A stretch of DNA of 64,000 nucleotides from Histoplasma ohiense (GCA_017607445.1 JAEVHH010000004.1:4278001-4342000), one strand, 5' to 3'. Counted from the first letter of the stretch, positions 12,011-25,019 are shown. Notes: generated from the sequence alone by a model not told the origin. Numbers and translations: made by a program.

Positions 12011-12637
12011 TCAAAGCCTGACCTTCACATCGACGCACGGCAACGTCCACTCCCTCCGTCCAAGGAGGCTCCGCAGCCATTCCAGACCTATGCCCGTCCA
12101 TTCCACGCGCGAATCGCCCACCGCCCCGGTCCCATTATTAGGAGCAAAATGTTTCTTTATCTCATCGACTGCAGCGCCAGCCAACGCTGTGGCCGTGGTG
12201 TTCACGGTCTCCAGGACATATTCGGTCAATCCGGATGCGGAATGTTCTGGTTTGGAGGAGGTTGGGGTGGAGAAGCGAGGGGCAAACCAGTCACCCCTGA
12301 AATCGAAGAAGCAGCGATCTGACCAGTGGCATGAGGAGAGGAAGAGAACCAGAAGGAGAGCAGAGCAGTAGATGCATGGTCGGTGGAGGAGGTAGGTGAG
12401 GGTTATGAAAGAGAGGATGAATAAGGGGCTGGCGTTCGTGGGGATGAAAAGGAGAGGTAGCCAACTGGAGAAAGCATTCCAGTTAGTTAACATTTTTATA
12501 TCTTCTTTTTCAAGAAAAAAAAGATCAAAAAAAAAAAAAAGGGTGATTAACAAATCAACAAATGAAGGACAAAGAAGGACAATAAGGATAACTGAATGTG
12601 TGACCCTCTTGAGACCATACCTTCTGAGACAGAACAT
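12011..12637 (-). CDS. Small membrane protein, hypothetical
   Basis: Not a family I recognise. I read two exons: 12637-12621 (17 nt, MFCLRR) and 12464-12011. The intron has donor GTATGG, a TTAACTAAC branch site and acceptor CTCCAG. It is 156 nt, a multiple of three, so the unspliced frame is also open. The spliced product is 156 residues. Its N-terminal third holds two hydrophobic segments (SPLFILSFITLTYLL and CSALLLVLFLSS), followed by CHWSDRCFFDFRGDWFAPRF, then a helical segment EYVLETVNTTATALAGAAVDEIKK and a charged C-terminus. It could be a signal-anchored endomembrane protein. The 17-nt exon is supported by phase and branch site only; a longer upstream exon in another frame (from 12,757) does not join in frame. 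Confidence 0.5.
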   Translation of the reverse strand: MFCLRRYGLKRVTHSVILIVLLCPSFVDLLITLFFFFDLFFLEKEDIKMLTNWNAFSSWLPLLFIPTNASPLFILSFITLTYLLHRPCIYCSALLLVLFLSSCHWSDRCFFDFRGDWFAPRFSTPTSSKPEHSASGLTEYVLETVNTTATALAGAAVDEIKKHFAPNNGTGAVGDSRVEWTGIGLEWLRSLLGRREWTLPCVDVKVRL

Positions 12638-13739
12638 TGTTCGGGTGAGTGATGGGATGTAGTCGGATACTGCCAGACAGGAAGCGGAACGGCGATCTCA
12701 CTGGGAACGTTTATCAGATGTGACATAGAGGGGTTTGACTTGGGCAAGAAGGCGACCATCGTAGCCCGATCGCTGTTACAACATCGCCATGTTCCCCGGT
12801 TTCTCTCTTTGGGTTGTCCTTTCACTCGCAGAATATTGGAGGTTGCTGGCATTAATAATACAGCCTTGGCGGGCTAGGCAGCGGATTAGGACGCAAAATA
12901 TCGGCATGAATAAGGATTTTTGCCAGGAAAACTCGACATGCGTGGAGAAATTTGAACCCACAATTGCCTTAGCGTGGCTTTGAGCTACCAACAGCGCCAT
13001 ATCTAAAACGCACCCATCACTCTACAACAATTAATAATAATACATCTTGACATTCTCAATCACTTTGTCCCAGTGCAGTACCATTCTATTGATTTAGTAT
13101 GGGGCTATACATTTCATCTTACAAAGTCGCTTCTTCAAACTAGCTTAGTGATCAAAAAAAAAAAAAAAAAAAAAAAAAAAAGGTGTTAGATTTTACAACC
13201 CAACATAAGATGAACTATAGTTTTATCATTATTAATCAAAGCTTGACACCTGGTTCAGCATTTCCAGACAGTTTCCGGATGATGTCATCCAAATGTCCTC
13301 TCAACTCTAAAAAAAGTCATCTCCAGGAGTTGGAAGGCCAAAACTCTGCTCAAAAAACCAGCACATCTACTGTATTATTTTCCGGTCGAGGCAATTGTAC
13401 GAAAACCGCCCGCTTCAAAATAACCCGGCAACTTGTGCGACCTCAACCTCCCTCTCCCAAATCCCAAAGAGGAAAGCAGCCGCTGCCCGATGAGTCAGCA
13501 GCCGCTTCGCCGCCAAGCCTGCACTCAATTTCGACACCTCAACCTCTCAGCAAATACTCGGTTGTCTCGACCTGCTCCAGTGCTTCGTTGATACCATTTT
13601 CATTTCTTCCTTTCTTTTGTGTCGTTCTTCCGTTTCTTCGCTTATTAGAGCTTCAGCTTACGATTTGCTTTTGGACTGTCCTTTTTAATCCTGTTTTCAA
13701 GAGTCCTGGAGCTCACCTTTCGGGGCGGTTGTGGCAGAA
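12638..13739. other. Divergent promoter region, Edc4-like gene and membrane protein
   Basis: About 1.1 kb between two divergent genes. A pure poly-A run of about 28 lies at 13,154-13,181. From about 13,560 the sequence is pyrimidine-rich (TTTCTTCC, CTTTCTTTTG), typical of fungal 5' leaders, and leads into the Edc4-like ATG at 13,740. An open frame at 13,183-14,031 overlaps that gene's start in another frame and is not credible. Confidence 0.5.
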
Positions 13740-16700
13740 ATGTCCACTCCAGCAGACCTTCAGGCTCTGTTTGCCAATATCAAGCCAAGGCCTTCGCCAA
13801 ACAATGCATCCAACCTCCCGAGTTCCGAAGCTCAGAGCCATCGTCATAATGGCTCTTCACCGGGAGAATTTCCTTTTCCATCCTCAACCGGCTTGTTCCA
13901 AGCTACTGTGTCGTCGCCGCTCTACAGCCCGCAGTTTACGGGCACACCACCACATCACGCTTCAGATGTCATCAGTCCCAACGTTCAGACGCCACGTAAT
14001 AACACTCAGAGCCCGCAGCAGCAGTCACTGAACGCGGATCGCACTGCCAATTTGTTGAGCTTGCTCAAGTTCAGCCCGGCTTCGCAGAATGTATCCGCTC
14101 CAAAACAATCCCTAGCGGAAACGGTCACTCCTGAAGAACCACAAGGTGATGCGCCTGTTGGTACCACCCAAGGCGGCCATGGAAGGGGAATATCTGCCTC
14201 TGATATCGTGGCTTCGTTCATGGGGAAACCAACTACCTCCACATCTGCTGCTACTGGGTTAATGTCCAGTGGTCTCGCTGCTGCCCAACCTTCCGATCGG
14301 CCAGTTACAACATCACATCCTGCCGACAATGCCCAAGATATGCTCTTGAAGCTATTAAATCTCCCCAAACCCCAGACCTCTCAGTCGGAGCAGTCCGTAA
14401 CTGCAGTGGCCGGTACGAGATCATCTGAAGCTTCTGCTACTTCCCGAGAGCGTTCTGCAGATGCGGGGCCTAAGTTTCCAAAGGAACGTAGAGCGTCGCC
14501 AATGAGATTATTCGGGTCAGACGAGAGTCGTGAAACCACTCCCTTTGAGCCCCCTATCCATACACAGCCAAAGGATTCTATTTTCACTTACGTTAATCCT
14601 TTCGAACAACTTGCGGCGGCATCTCCCCGCAACCGAACCCCCCAGGGAAACCGGTCACGAGCGTTACCTGGAGCAAGTCCTGCACCTGATATTGCTAACG
14701 CAAAGAAAAATGGGGTACCAGGCCTCAGTCAGGTTAATGGCCAGCGAAAACGGCCAGAGCCATCCGGGGACATTCCTGTTTCGTCCTCGCCCTTGGAAAC
14801 GGACGAGAATGCGGCGATTACGCCCGGTCCGTATGCCTCTGAAGAGTCCATGGGTCCTGATCAGAAAAAGGTGAAAATCAAAAAGGAAACCGTTCCTGGG
14901 GCACTTGGGGAGGTTGCTGGACAGGTTGATAAAGAAGTCGAGGATGCCTTAGCGAGGGCTGCCGCTGAAGAAGTTCCCCACATTAAACAAGAAGTCGAGG
15001 AGGAAAGTTCTAAGGCTGTTTTGAACGCACTCGCGGAGAAATTTGAACAGACTGCCCTTGATGCTCAGGAAGAGCTGGAGAAAGATATTAGCATTGAAGT
15101 TCCACCCAAGAGCTCACCTCCGGTTGCCTCAAACTTAAAGGAGTCTGCCGACTATACCAATGGTGCCGTTGTGGACTCGTGGGAATCCGAGACTGAACGA
15201 GTTATCCCTGTGTACAATTTTCCGTTGAAGCCGTTCATGTCGATCACCTGGAAGGGAAATACTGAAAACATCTTCTCACTTCGGAGTGATGGGATAATGG
15301 ATATTGCCCGTCTCAAGAAGGATTTCGACCAATTGGATCGTACGCTCACTTCGGCTACTTCCGATTACATCGTTTACGCTTTGGCGAAGAATGGTGGCAT
15401 GAGAATAGTCCGGCAGGACGATGGTCAAGATAGACAAGTGTTCCGATCTACCAATGATCGGGTTTTCAACGTCTCTCTGTCAACCACAGCACCAGGCTCC
15501 TCAGCTGCGAAGGAGCAAGCTGTTATGGGCATCGGTGTTAGCGGTGCTGTCTACTGGGCGACTATATCCAAGGCAGATAACAACCTCTTTGAGAAGGATG
15601 CGTTGGAACGCGACAGCCTGATTTTTCCACCATTTCCCTCCTCGGATGAAAATACCTCAGGTGGCCAGCTGAAAACACGGGCTAGACGGAGCTCCCGTCA
15701 TCCCGAATTTTTCGCAATCGGCCGCGGCAAATTCATCCATATCGTATGGCCTCATTTTGCCATATCTCCGAAGTATGGCGTAACAAAAACACATCGTGAA
15801 GTCGATACTGAAAAGTTTTTCAAAGAAAAGTCGGTGAAGATCGCTACTGGCAAGGCCGGGAAGGACTTTATTTTCAGCGACGATGATACAGTTATCGTCT
15901 CACTTGACAAAACTGGAAGGATGAGATTCTGGGATATTCGTGATGTAGCCGATTTTCCGCATGCCAATACCTCGAAATTGCCAGCTGATATTCGAGTGCC
16001 ACTTTTGACACTTGTCACTGGTTCGCCTACGGAGAAGTCGTGGCCTACGTCTGTTTTATTCATCGACAAATTACGGCCGTATACGAAAGCATCAGCTCTA
16101 CGCTATGTTCTTGTCGGTTTGAAACAGAACCACACGCTTCAGCTCTGGGATATTGGGCTGGGAAAGGCAGTCCAGGAATTAAAATTTCCCCACGATAATG
16201 AGTCCGACGCCATATGCAGTGTTGCATATCATCCCGGTTCCGGAATTATAGTTGTTGGGCACCCTACGCGCAATTCTATTTACTTCGTCCACTTGTCTGC
16301 TCCGAAATACTCCCTCCCACTGACATCGCAGGCCATGTATATTCAGCGGGTAGCCGAGAAGGATGAAAGGTTGCCAAAACCGGAGTCAACAGCTTGTATG
16401 AGTGGAATCCGCGAGTTGTCCTTTGGAAGCAAAGGGCAACTTAGGAGCCTTGAGCTCCTTCCACTTACTCGACCGTCTGTTTCACATCGTGGTACGGATG
16501 AAGAAGAAGCAGGCTTATTCGAGCTGTATGTCATGCACTCTCTTGGGGTTACCTGCCTTAACATAAGGAAGTCAGACCTTGGGTGGAGCAGCGACAACAA
16601 AATCATTGACCCTGTGGATTCCCTAAAGGAAGGCTTCATTGAAGTTAATGCCCTGCAGAGCTTCCCTCCCCAAGTCGATGAACAGTCGACTAACGGGGAT

Positions 16701-18431
16701 GTAGCCCCAAAGGGTGTTCCGAAAGGGAAGGAACCGGCCAAAAAGGCAACCGGCCCTGGACAGGAATCAGTTGTTGGAGTCGAATCGTCCCGCAACCAGT
16801 CGCCCTCAAAGCAACCACCGAAGAAGAAGACAGGCGGCTCTGTCTCTACTTCTGATCAACACGACCAAGCGGCCGCTTCTACAGACAAGAGTGAGAAGCG
16901 GAAGAAGAAGAAAGCCGATAACGGGAAGCCGAAAGAAATTTCGAATAAGGAGGCGGATCAGAGTCAGCTCGAAATTCCGCAGTCTATGTTGGCAACCGAA
17001 ACTCACGGTTCGTTCGCCACAGGGGCTTCTGTTGATAATGTGCCAACGGAGGCGATTAATATAGGAGTGTCGTCTGACTTCCTAAACAAGGAAGTAAAGA
17101 AAGTCGAGAAAGCAGTTTCCACAGAGTTTACGAAATGCCTAAATCGCGAACTTGATGCGCTGTACTTTCGTTTTGACCAAGATCGTCGTTCGCAAGAACA
17201 GGCGGCCGCGGCGAAGCAAGATGCAGTGTTACGCCTTGTCTCGTCAACCCTATCTGACAACGTGGAGAAAAACCTGTCCCGTATTATTGCCAACAATGTC
17301 CAGTCGATGGTAGTTCCAGCACTCATTGAATCTACCGCAAAATCAATGGACCAGAAAATAAAAGAAGGGCTTAGCCGACAACTCGATTTGATAGCGCCAC
17401 CCGTCATCAGGGAAATTCTCCCTGTTGCCGTACAGCAAGCAATGTCTAATGAAAATATGCATCTCCGCATCTCTGAATTGATTTCTGCTTCCCTTTCTAA
17501 CCGTGTTGAGAGAGGTATCTCCAATGTTCTCCACGAGAAGATCGTCCCGTCATTCAAAGATGAATCCATCCAACAAGCAAGAATTACGACAAAGGAAGTT
17601 GAGCGACATTTTGTTGGCCAAATGAAGCAGTATGAGCTCAGACAGCAGAATGATAGTGCCAAAATCGATCAACTTACGATGCTTGTCCGCTCCCTATCGG
17701 AGACTGTTTCGACTATGGCAGCTGCCCAGTCTCAATTCCAAAAAGAGATTTTAAACCTCAACCGTCAACTTGGAGTTAAAGCAGAATTGCCTGAGACGTC
17801 GTCTGCTACGAATCCTGTTCGAGGTGTTCCTCCACCAGAGCTATCCCCAGAAGAAGCTGAGCTGCAGGAAATCAGCGAACTACTGAATACCGGAAGGTAT
17901 GAAGAAGGTTCTATAAGAGTACGTTTCCCCTACCGGACCTTTTATTCGATATTTCGGTTTATTGATTTGTTCTCTCAATTATGTAGTGGATCCAATCATC
18001 TCAACAAGCAGACCTTTTCAGCAATCTGTTTGTCAAACTTGATCCTTCGTTCCTCTCTAACTTGTCACCACTGGTTGTCCTTTCCGTTAGCGCCGCCGTG
18101 ACATCGTCTTTTGAAACAAATGTGATGGATCGTCTCAACTGGCTCGAGCGTGTTTTCCAGACTGTCAAAGTTAGGGTAAGTCCTTCGTTTGCGTCCGTTT
18201 ACACATAGTCCTACACTCTGAGAGGTGAGTATTTGTCATACCACCCGGTTTCTAACAATAGAATAGGACCCGGAGATCTACGAAGTTGCTCCGAAAATCA
18301 TGACTGTTCTTATCCAACGACTTGAAGCTCTTTATATGGCCATTGCAGAAAACACTCCCCACGACCCCGTTTTGCGGCGGATTCCACGTTTAACTCGCTG
18401 GGCTAGAGACCTTCAAGAATACAACCAGTGA
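13740..18431 (+). CDS. Edc4/Ge-1-like WD40 protein
   Basis: Large protein of 1,510 residues in three exons: 13740-17918, 17987-18175 and 18267-18431. Introns are GTACGT...TGTAG and GTAAGT...ATAG, and all joins keep phase 0. The N-terminus is disordered with short leucine motifs (LQALFANI, TANLLSLLKFS, AQDMLLKLLNLP), like the short linear motifs of mRNA-decay scaffolds. Residues about 480-900 form a WD40 propeller (for example GRMRFWDIRDV and HTLQLWDIGLGKAVQELKFP). A Lys-rich linker (KRKKKKADNGKPKE) and a long coiled coil follow, ending in an alpha-helical C-terminal domain (LVVLSVSAAVTSSFETN, LNWLERVF). This order matches Ge-1/Edc4, which brings Dcp1/Dcp2 decapping enzymes to P-bodies. The ATG at 13,740 is the first in frame. 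Orthology to fission yeast Pdc1 is inferred from architecture. Confidence 0.78.
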
Positions 18432-20140
18432 AAATTAAAAAAAACGGAAGCTGGATTTTGAAATCCTCGGCTTCGTCACTCGAATTGGGGCTGTTTGGAG
18501 TCGATAGACAGTTCAATCGCCTTCCTTCACTCCCTACACCTTACCTGGGTCACAAGAATACAACATGCGTAATGTACCTATACATCTTATTCCAGAACAC
18601 CAAAGGGGTCGCTGTTGGGTAAAATTCTACAAGCTAAATCCCAATCTGCGAAACACCAACTCGATCATCAATCTCTTTGCCAAATCCACATGAAACGTCT
18701 AACATTTCGTTTAATTTGTTTAACATGGGTGTGCTTTTGCCAAATGACCTCTATACACCATCGTCGCTGGCGTTCCGGGTGTCGCTACATCGTGTTACGT
18801 ACTATGACAAAAAAGTTACATCTTCAAAGGAGGATGGTTTTCGTATATGAGGAAATCCACTCGTTTTAAACCCATAATGTGTTTTCAAAAACCAAAATCT
18901 GAGTTATCTTGCATATTACCCTTCCCCCATACCCATTGGTTTTTCGATTTCTTTTATTTTTTCCCCGTCTCATGCCATTCATTGGTTGTACTTTTGAAAC
19001 TATCGTGTACTTTACGGAGGCCGGTGGATGGACGAATGGCTGGAATTCTTCTTCCTTCTGTTTACTCAAACGTACCCAGACATCTCTTAAATTTATATCA
19101 ATTTCGGGAATGGCGGGACCTGAGGGGTTGGTTCGGTTTGACTTTGGCTTTGGTTCGGAGCAGACGTGTCGTTGTATGATGAATGGATCGTGGGGAAGTG
19201 ATCGTAAAATAGGCCAAAAGAGGGGGGGTTTAACTTTACTTTTCTTTTCGATTTTTTTTTTTTTTTCGATATGGATGCGATGGATACGATGGCTTTTTAC
19301 TCATGCCACATTTATTGCTTTCTCCTTCCCTTGGTGCAGAGAAAAACATGTGTGGAAAATGTTACAAAAATGGGTTTTGTTTGCGAAAGAGCTCTCACTT
19401 TTTCTCCATTTTATTTGTAAATCACGACAATGTCTCCGCAATATGGGTTGGATAAAATAATTGTAATAAAGAACATCCATTGAGATCACATTTGTACAGC
19501 ACCCATCCCTTGAACAGTGAACTCACTCGTTATGCTTCAATCTCCTTCGAATGTCAGCTCGTCCATTCCTTGAGAAGGATAGACTTCATCGGGACAAGCC
19601 TTCGATCCAACGCCCGATGGATTTGTGAAATCCTTCAATCACGAACGCCACCGAGCTAGCGAAACCAGACAAGGCCGAGCAACGCTGGGACTTCCAAATA
19701 CGAACGGACTGGCGTTCAATTTGAGTCATGATAGGCTTCTGAGGGCCAACCTTCTGCCAAAACCATGCTTTAGCTACCATAAATCAGGCAAAGGCGCGAA
19801 ATCCCTCGTCGTTGCCTAGCCATCTCCCAGCCTAAGGCTAAGATCCAAGTCCAGAACACGTCCGATCCAAGAATTACGGCGGGGTGAGGTTGGGTCATCG
19901 TTGTGAACCTCAACCTCTCGATGATTATTTAACGCTTCTCTCTCCTTGTTTCCCAGCATTCAAAAGAATCTTAAAATTCTAGGATAAAAAAAAAAAAATT
20001 AAAAAAATTAAAAAAAATTAAAAATAAAAATAAAAAGCCTCCCTCAACTGGATCGTAACCCCCATGAAATTATTATATATAGCTATATAGCCCTCCGAAT
20101 CCGATATATAAAAACCCCACTAATCAAAAAAGGGTTCGCC
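18432..20140. other. Intergenic region after Edc4-like gene
   Basis: About 1.7 kb. The left part is probably 3' untranslated region. A pyrimidine-rich stretch including poly-T lies near 19,240-19,266. A strongly A-rich block of AAAAAATT-type repeats occupies 19,983-20,036, about 100 bp upstream of the next ATG, next to TATATA boxes. No gene recognised. Confidence 0.5.
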
Positions 20141-20726
20141 ATGGGTCTCTCCCATCTGGGCTTTTGCGTGCCCGCCTCCCGCTTGGATGAAGTCGTTGCG
20201 TTCTACAAGGCTGCCCTGGCACCGCTGGGGTATAGGGAGCTCATGCACCCCGCGCCGCACGTCGTGGGCCTCGGGGCGTATTACCCAGACTTCTGGATTA
20301 CCGGGGTGGAAGGGGAAGAAGACAGCGATGATGCGAGAGATGAGAACGGGTTGAAACGGAAACCTATTCATGTTGCGTTTGATACTAAGAGTATGCTTGA
20401 TTTTGTTCCTTTATATATATATTCAACCCAGCCTAGCTTTAACATATGGCAAACCATCCCATGCTCGTGACCAAAAAAGATACTTACACAATTCCTTCTC
20501 AGACCGCGCCATCGTCCACGACTTCCACGCTGCGGCCTTGGCTGCCGGTGGGAAGTGTAACGGCGCCCCTGGGCTCCGGCCGCATTATCACAAGTATTAC
20601 TACGGCTCTTTCGTGCTGGATCCCATGGGTAATAATATCGAGACGGTATGCATGTGGCCTGCCTGGACGCACTGGAAGTATTGGGTTGGGGCTGGGGTTT
20701 TCAGTAAGAAAGGGAAGGAGGATTGA
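20141..20726 (+). CDS. VOC/glyoxalase-fold family protein
   Basis: Small vicinal-oxygen-chelate fold protein of 157 residues, of the glyoxalase/bleomycin-resistance/extradiol-dioxygenase superfamily. Exons are 20141-20390 and 20503-20726; the intron is GTATGC...TCTCAG. Joining gives FDTKNRAIVHDFHAAALAAG, the NRA-V--FH-AAL-AGG pattern common in this fungal subgroup. The N-terminal half has GLSHLGFCVPASRLDEVVAF then YKAALAPLGYRE; the C-terminal half has GAPGLRPHYHKYYYGSFVLDP and GNNIETVCMWPAW, with the usual metal-side His and Glu. The substrate cannot be told from sequence. The ATG at 20,141 gives a family-like start; the upstream sequence is AT-rich and has TATATA. Confidence 0.85.
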
Positions 20727-23504
20727 ATGGGGCGAAGATGAGGGGCAGTCCCCGTGGGTTTCCAATTTCTTTTCCGTGGAAGGGGGCAAGGAACAGCACC
20801 GGCATGGGATAATCAGTCGATGAAGGCGGTTATTGATCTGGATATGAGAGATACGCTTGTACCATTATTGGGATTAAATGTTCGGGACATATGCGATGCA
20901 GATTTGCGGGAGATTTGCGGGAGATTGGCTGTCTCGTTTTGTGAGGATTGCGTATCGTGCTTCTGGATAATCTGGAAAATCCATCCCATATAAATTTATG
21001 AATAGATGGTTTTGTGTGTGAAATCCACAGCACTATGGGCGGTTGTCCGCCTCATATCTCACTCAACATAGCATCGTGTACATCAGAGCAGAGGGGATCG
21101 CATGTTTCCGTCTTCTCGCCGCCTTCCTCAGCCTGTGTACCGAGCAGTGGTCCCATTCCAACACAATAGAAGATTGTCTCCGCATAACCGGAATTCAGAG
21201 AATCGACTAGAACTTCGGATGGTTGACCCAATGCCCATTTTGCGGCGTTTCAAGGAATGCCAGACGGACGGTCTCAATGTTTGGCAGACTTGGGCTGGAA
21301 AATGAAATAGGATTTGTTGTCTGCATAACGTCATTATAAACATGCAAAACGTACAGCCATTTTATAGTTTTGACGAGACCATGATCCCTCCTCCAAAAAG
21401 GGGAGCATCTATGCGTCTATATAGATAGATACATAGAAATAGATACGTAACATATTCCAAGAAGAAATCGATACTCAACCTCTCCGCGTCAACTGGAAAC
21501 TTACTGGGAACTTCCAAGGAACTTGTGCCAACCTTGGATCTCGAGATCCATAGTATATGTGCAGTATATATATATATATATAAATCGCCTTGAATCATAA
21601 GCGCATCAAGTACGAGAGAAACATACAGCCTTGTAAAACAAAACGGCCCAGACCACCAATCCCATCCCCAGCTGTATGAACCATGAACCCACAGAGGTTC
21701 GATATCGGCGAATTCCACACGCACATCTACTGCGTAAGAAGCCCTAGTAGCAGTAGCCCTAGCTAGCCTTCTTCCCCCTTTGAGAGCGACCCAAGACACG
21801 CTGGGCGGTTGAGTAGCGCTGTAGTGGTAGCGGGACATCGTTCATACGCATTATCATTATCCCGAATAAGTGGTTTGGAACCCCCAGGACTCGTTCGACA
21901 ATGCATCGCACAGAACGGATAACGATGGTAGGCGTAACTTGTAGGGTGAGAGAGGCGGTGTCGCCGTGGTGGAGGGGAAGTCCGTCGTCCAGCGCTCATT
22001 GCCGAAGAGAAAAGGGGCTTGCTGATGATATTGGCTCATGCTAGGCCGAATAGGGAAAATTAAGCCCTAAGTTTGATGCCCCCCTTTTCTAGACTGGCTC
22101 TATTCTCTTCTTTTTTTTTTTTTTTTTTTTCCCTTTCTCTCTTTATGTGTTTCGTTTTACGAAGGCAGGATGAGATTGGTTACGTAATTGGCAATAAGAC
22201 CAAATTATGGGCGGATTTACGTAGGAAATCAGTACATCATGATGATATGGGGGTATTCAAAATCTCCACTAAAGGTCCTTTCATTTCTTTCCGTAATGCG
22301 GCCATATATTAGATTCCATCTTGGCGGTAGTCAAAACAGTTCTATGACAAGCCACACTAACTAATAAGAAGTCTTCCTCTCTCTGAAATTTTGAGCCATG
22401 TCTTGTCAATGTCCAATCTCTCAATAACGGTGTATAATATATTCTCTAATGAGATATAGACTCCCTGGGCTATCGCGGGGGAGATACGGAAGTGGGGAAT
22501 GTTTAACTACTTATGAAAGTCAGGAAATATGACAGAAACATAAGTATGTATGTATGGATAAAAAGAGAGCAAGTGGGTTCAGACATTGATTAGATAGATT
22601 GGTTTCGAATAGTGGGTTTACAAGTAAAGGAAAGAGAGAAGAGTGAAGCGGGAACATCGCAGGATAAAAGACAGACGTGCCGTGCTGTCTTTGTATTTGA
22701 GGTAATTTTTAGGGATATCTTTGCAAAACATCAAGCCGTAGATTAACCAGTGAAAACAAAAAAGGAAAAAATAGAATAAACATTGGACAAACGAGACAAA
22801 GTAGAAGAATGGTTATAACAACCAGTGTTCAAGACATAATGAGAGGAAGAAAAGAAACTGTTATAACAAAAAGCAGAAGAACAATGGAAATAAGTAAGAA
22901 ATTCCAGAGGCGGAAACCTGCTATAGCAGAGTTGGTATCCAGGGTGGGCTACACAGGAAAATTGCAAGAAATTGGTGCGCCCGGTTTATAATAACAAAAA
23001 TATAGCGACAGAATGCACAAGAGAAATTTGAGTAAGATAAGCGAGATATGTCAGTAACGACAAGAGACGAAGAACGGGGCGCCCGGCGGAATAAGCGGAA
23101 GAGAGGGAAGGCTGACCAACCACTGATTATTGAGTGGGATGAGAGAAATGGAAAGGCAAAATAGCTTTCGAGAGAATGAATATAATATTGTGCTTTTCAT
23201 TGATTCCACCCGCATCAATCGGAAGGTCTGTACTGCCGGGCATCATGGGATGGTGTGTGGTCCATTGTTACGGATTGGTTCTTCATTTCTGAACCTTCTT
23301 CGTGTCGTCCTTTCGTTTTCCTGTGCTGAATTTTCAATAGGTCTCGTCATTTCGTTCTTGCGTTCCGTTCCTGACTGTACATCCCATCATATCACACGCT
23401 TGAAATCTTGTTCGTGTTTCCGATCCTGTTTTCTCCCCATATCTTTCTTCCCCTCTTTTACAATTACCATTAAATTTTTGGGTGTTTCTCTTTTGTTCTC
23501 CTTC
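20727..23504. other. Gene-poor intergenic region
   Basis: About 2.8 kb without a convincing gene. It contains a TA repeat near 21,565-21,583 and a pyrimidine run ending in poly-T near 22,110-22,131. A minus-strand open frame of 60 residues (22,039-21,857) is compositionally gene-like but too short to call. The right end should hold the 3' untranslated region of the Chs7-family gene. Confidence 0.45.
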
Positions 23505-25019
23505 TCAGTTATAACCGCTACTTCCAACGGTCATAGGCCAGTCGTCTTCGGTAATGCTACTCCAGAATATCCATATTGCTCCCACAGAAAGTTCTGTGAA
23601 GAGAGTCGCAAAGAGGGATCCGTTTATCTTCCCATTGGATGCTTGACAAAGGTGGGTACTGATGACGAATTGGAAAATTTGACCAATGGCAAAAAGCAGG
23701 CCGGCTGCGCTGAGGTATACTGAGATAGCAAAAGAAGACGCGGTCAGCAATTGGGAAGGGATCGTCTTAAGCCGCACGAAGACAATTGCGTAGGAAAAGG
23801 GGTTAACATACACAAAGGCCTTAATTCACCAAGGATACGCAAGACTAATACCGCTTCCAGCGCAAAGAAGGTAACCAAGCAAATCAGTGGAAATAGCAGA
23901 TATAGGACGTAAAGACCTATATTTCGGTTTTCACCGTTCAAACTCGGGTCGAAATGGCCGGTCCATCGAAAGCCAGTGTCCAAAGCGATATAGCCGGTGC
24001 CAATGAATAGGATGGCTCCGGAAGCAAGGAGAAGACCGACTGAGACTGGAGTGCCGTCATCGAGTAGCTGAAATCCAACGATCGCATTGAGAAGTAATAT
24101 CCAGGCTGTTGCGGCAATGGCAGCTAGGTGAATGGCAGTAAATCCCTGAAGCGCATCAGGAGCTGTTAGTTTTATCATCTGTGCATGGTTCAAACGTTGA
24201 AGGGCATGGGCGTTCAGGCATACTTTTCTGACATTATCAGAGATGGGAATTCCTCCAATGGTGAAGATCTCACAGAGCTGAATTATCATATATCCCAGTA
24301 AAAACAATTGAATTTCCCTAAAGATTGTGGAGAGTCTGGATCAGTTTCTCCTGAATATATCCTATGTGCATTTCCAATTTGGACTGCATTTAGCATCGCA
24401 TCGGTGAGGAGCGTTGTTATAACGTACCTTCTTCCCACCGCGGCCTTCTTCCGCTCCGATTTCCATAATAAGAACGCACTGAGCAATAGGGCCGTCACGG
24501 CAAAGAGGATGGCTCCTGTGCAGGTTTATCGTTAGATTCTGTGTCCAGCTAGCTAGCTATTTAGAGGAATTTCAGGGGGAGGAAGGTTTGTCGCTGAGGC
24601 TTTCGCCCATGTCGTACCTAGGTTCGCCAGGTTCCTATCACCACTCAGATTGATTCCCCTAAGGGCACATCCGCCGAATTTCCCATTTGGCGGCTGGTTA
24701 TCAGCAACGAAAAGCTGTGCGCGTCGATAATTAAGTTAGTAACATCCTTTGCTAACTTAGGGCTGCGTTATCTTGACAATGGCGGGATCATTGGACGCAG
24801 GACGGTCTGGCGCAATAAGTAATACATACATTGCAAACTGGGAGAGTCGAGTCTCGACAAAGGTTCTGGCAACATCCAAATAGCCGTCGTTAGCATACCA
24901 GAAACAAATTGGTAGAGACCGCATGAAACAAACAATCAGAAAAGAAAAAAGAAAAAAGAAAAAAAAAAAAAAAAGAAGGGATTCCGTACATGAAAATTGC
25001 CAAATTGAGTCGATCCCAT
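23505..25019 (-). CDS. Chs7-family membrane protein (chitin synthase III family)
   Basis: Membrane protein of the Chs7 / chitin synthase III catalytic subunit Pfam family. I assembled seven exons on the minus strand: 25019-24990, 24865-24830, 24714-24618, 24515-24428, 24317-24224, 24145-23812 and 23719-23505. They total 894 nt, giving 297 residues, close to family length. All introns are GT-AG; the first has a GCTAAC branch site before CCAG. The N-terminus MGSTQFGNFHNLCRDSTLPV then CN is the family's Cys-containing luminal start. Later come GDRNLANLG, several membrane segments (GAILFAVTALLLSAFLLW; YMIIQLCEIFTIGGIP; HLAAIAATAWILLLNAIV), GFQLLDDGTPVSVGLLL, and the C-terminal SLFATLFTELSVGAIWIFW then SSITEDDWP. 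Chs7 itself helps chitin synthase III leave the ER. This copy looks like the shorter paralogous branch found in many ascomycetes, so its exact role is open. Confidence 0.83.

Noticed and set aside
13183..14031. 282-residue plus-strand open frame
   Set aside because: Its second half overlaps the Edc4-like gene in another frame and its first half is pyrimidine-rich leader. No domain content.
16343..17662. Long minus-strand open frames opposite the Edc4-like gene
   Set aside because: They are shadows of the long coding exon, with no protein-like features of their own.
21857..22039. 60-residue minus-strand open frame as a gene
   Set aside because: A compositionally plausible start, but short, with no splice partners or recognised family.
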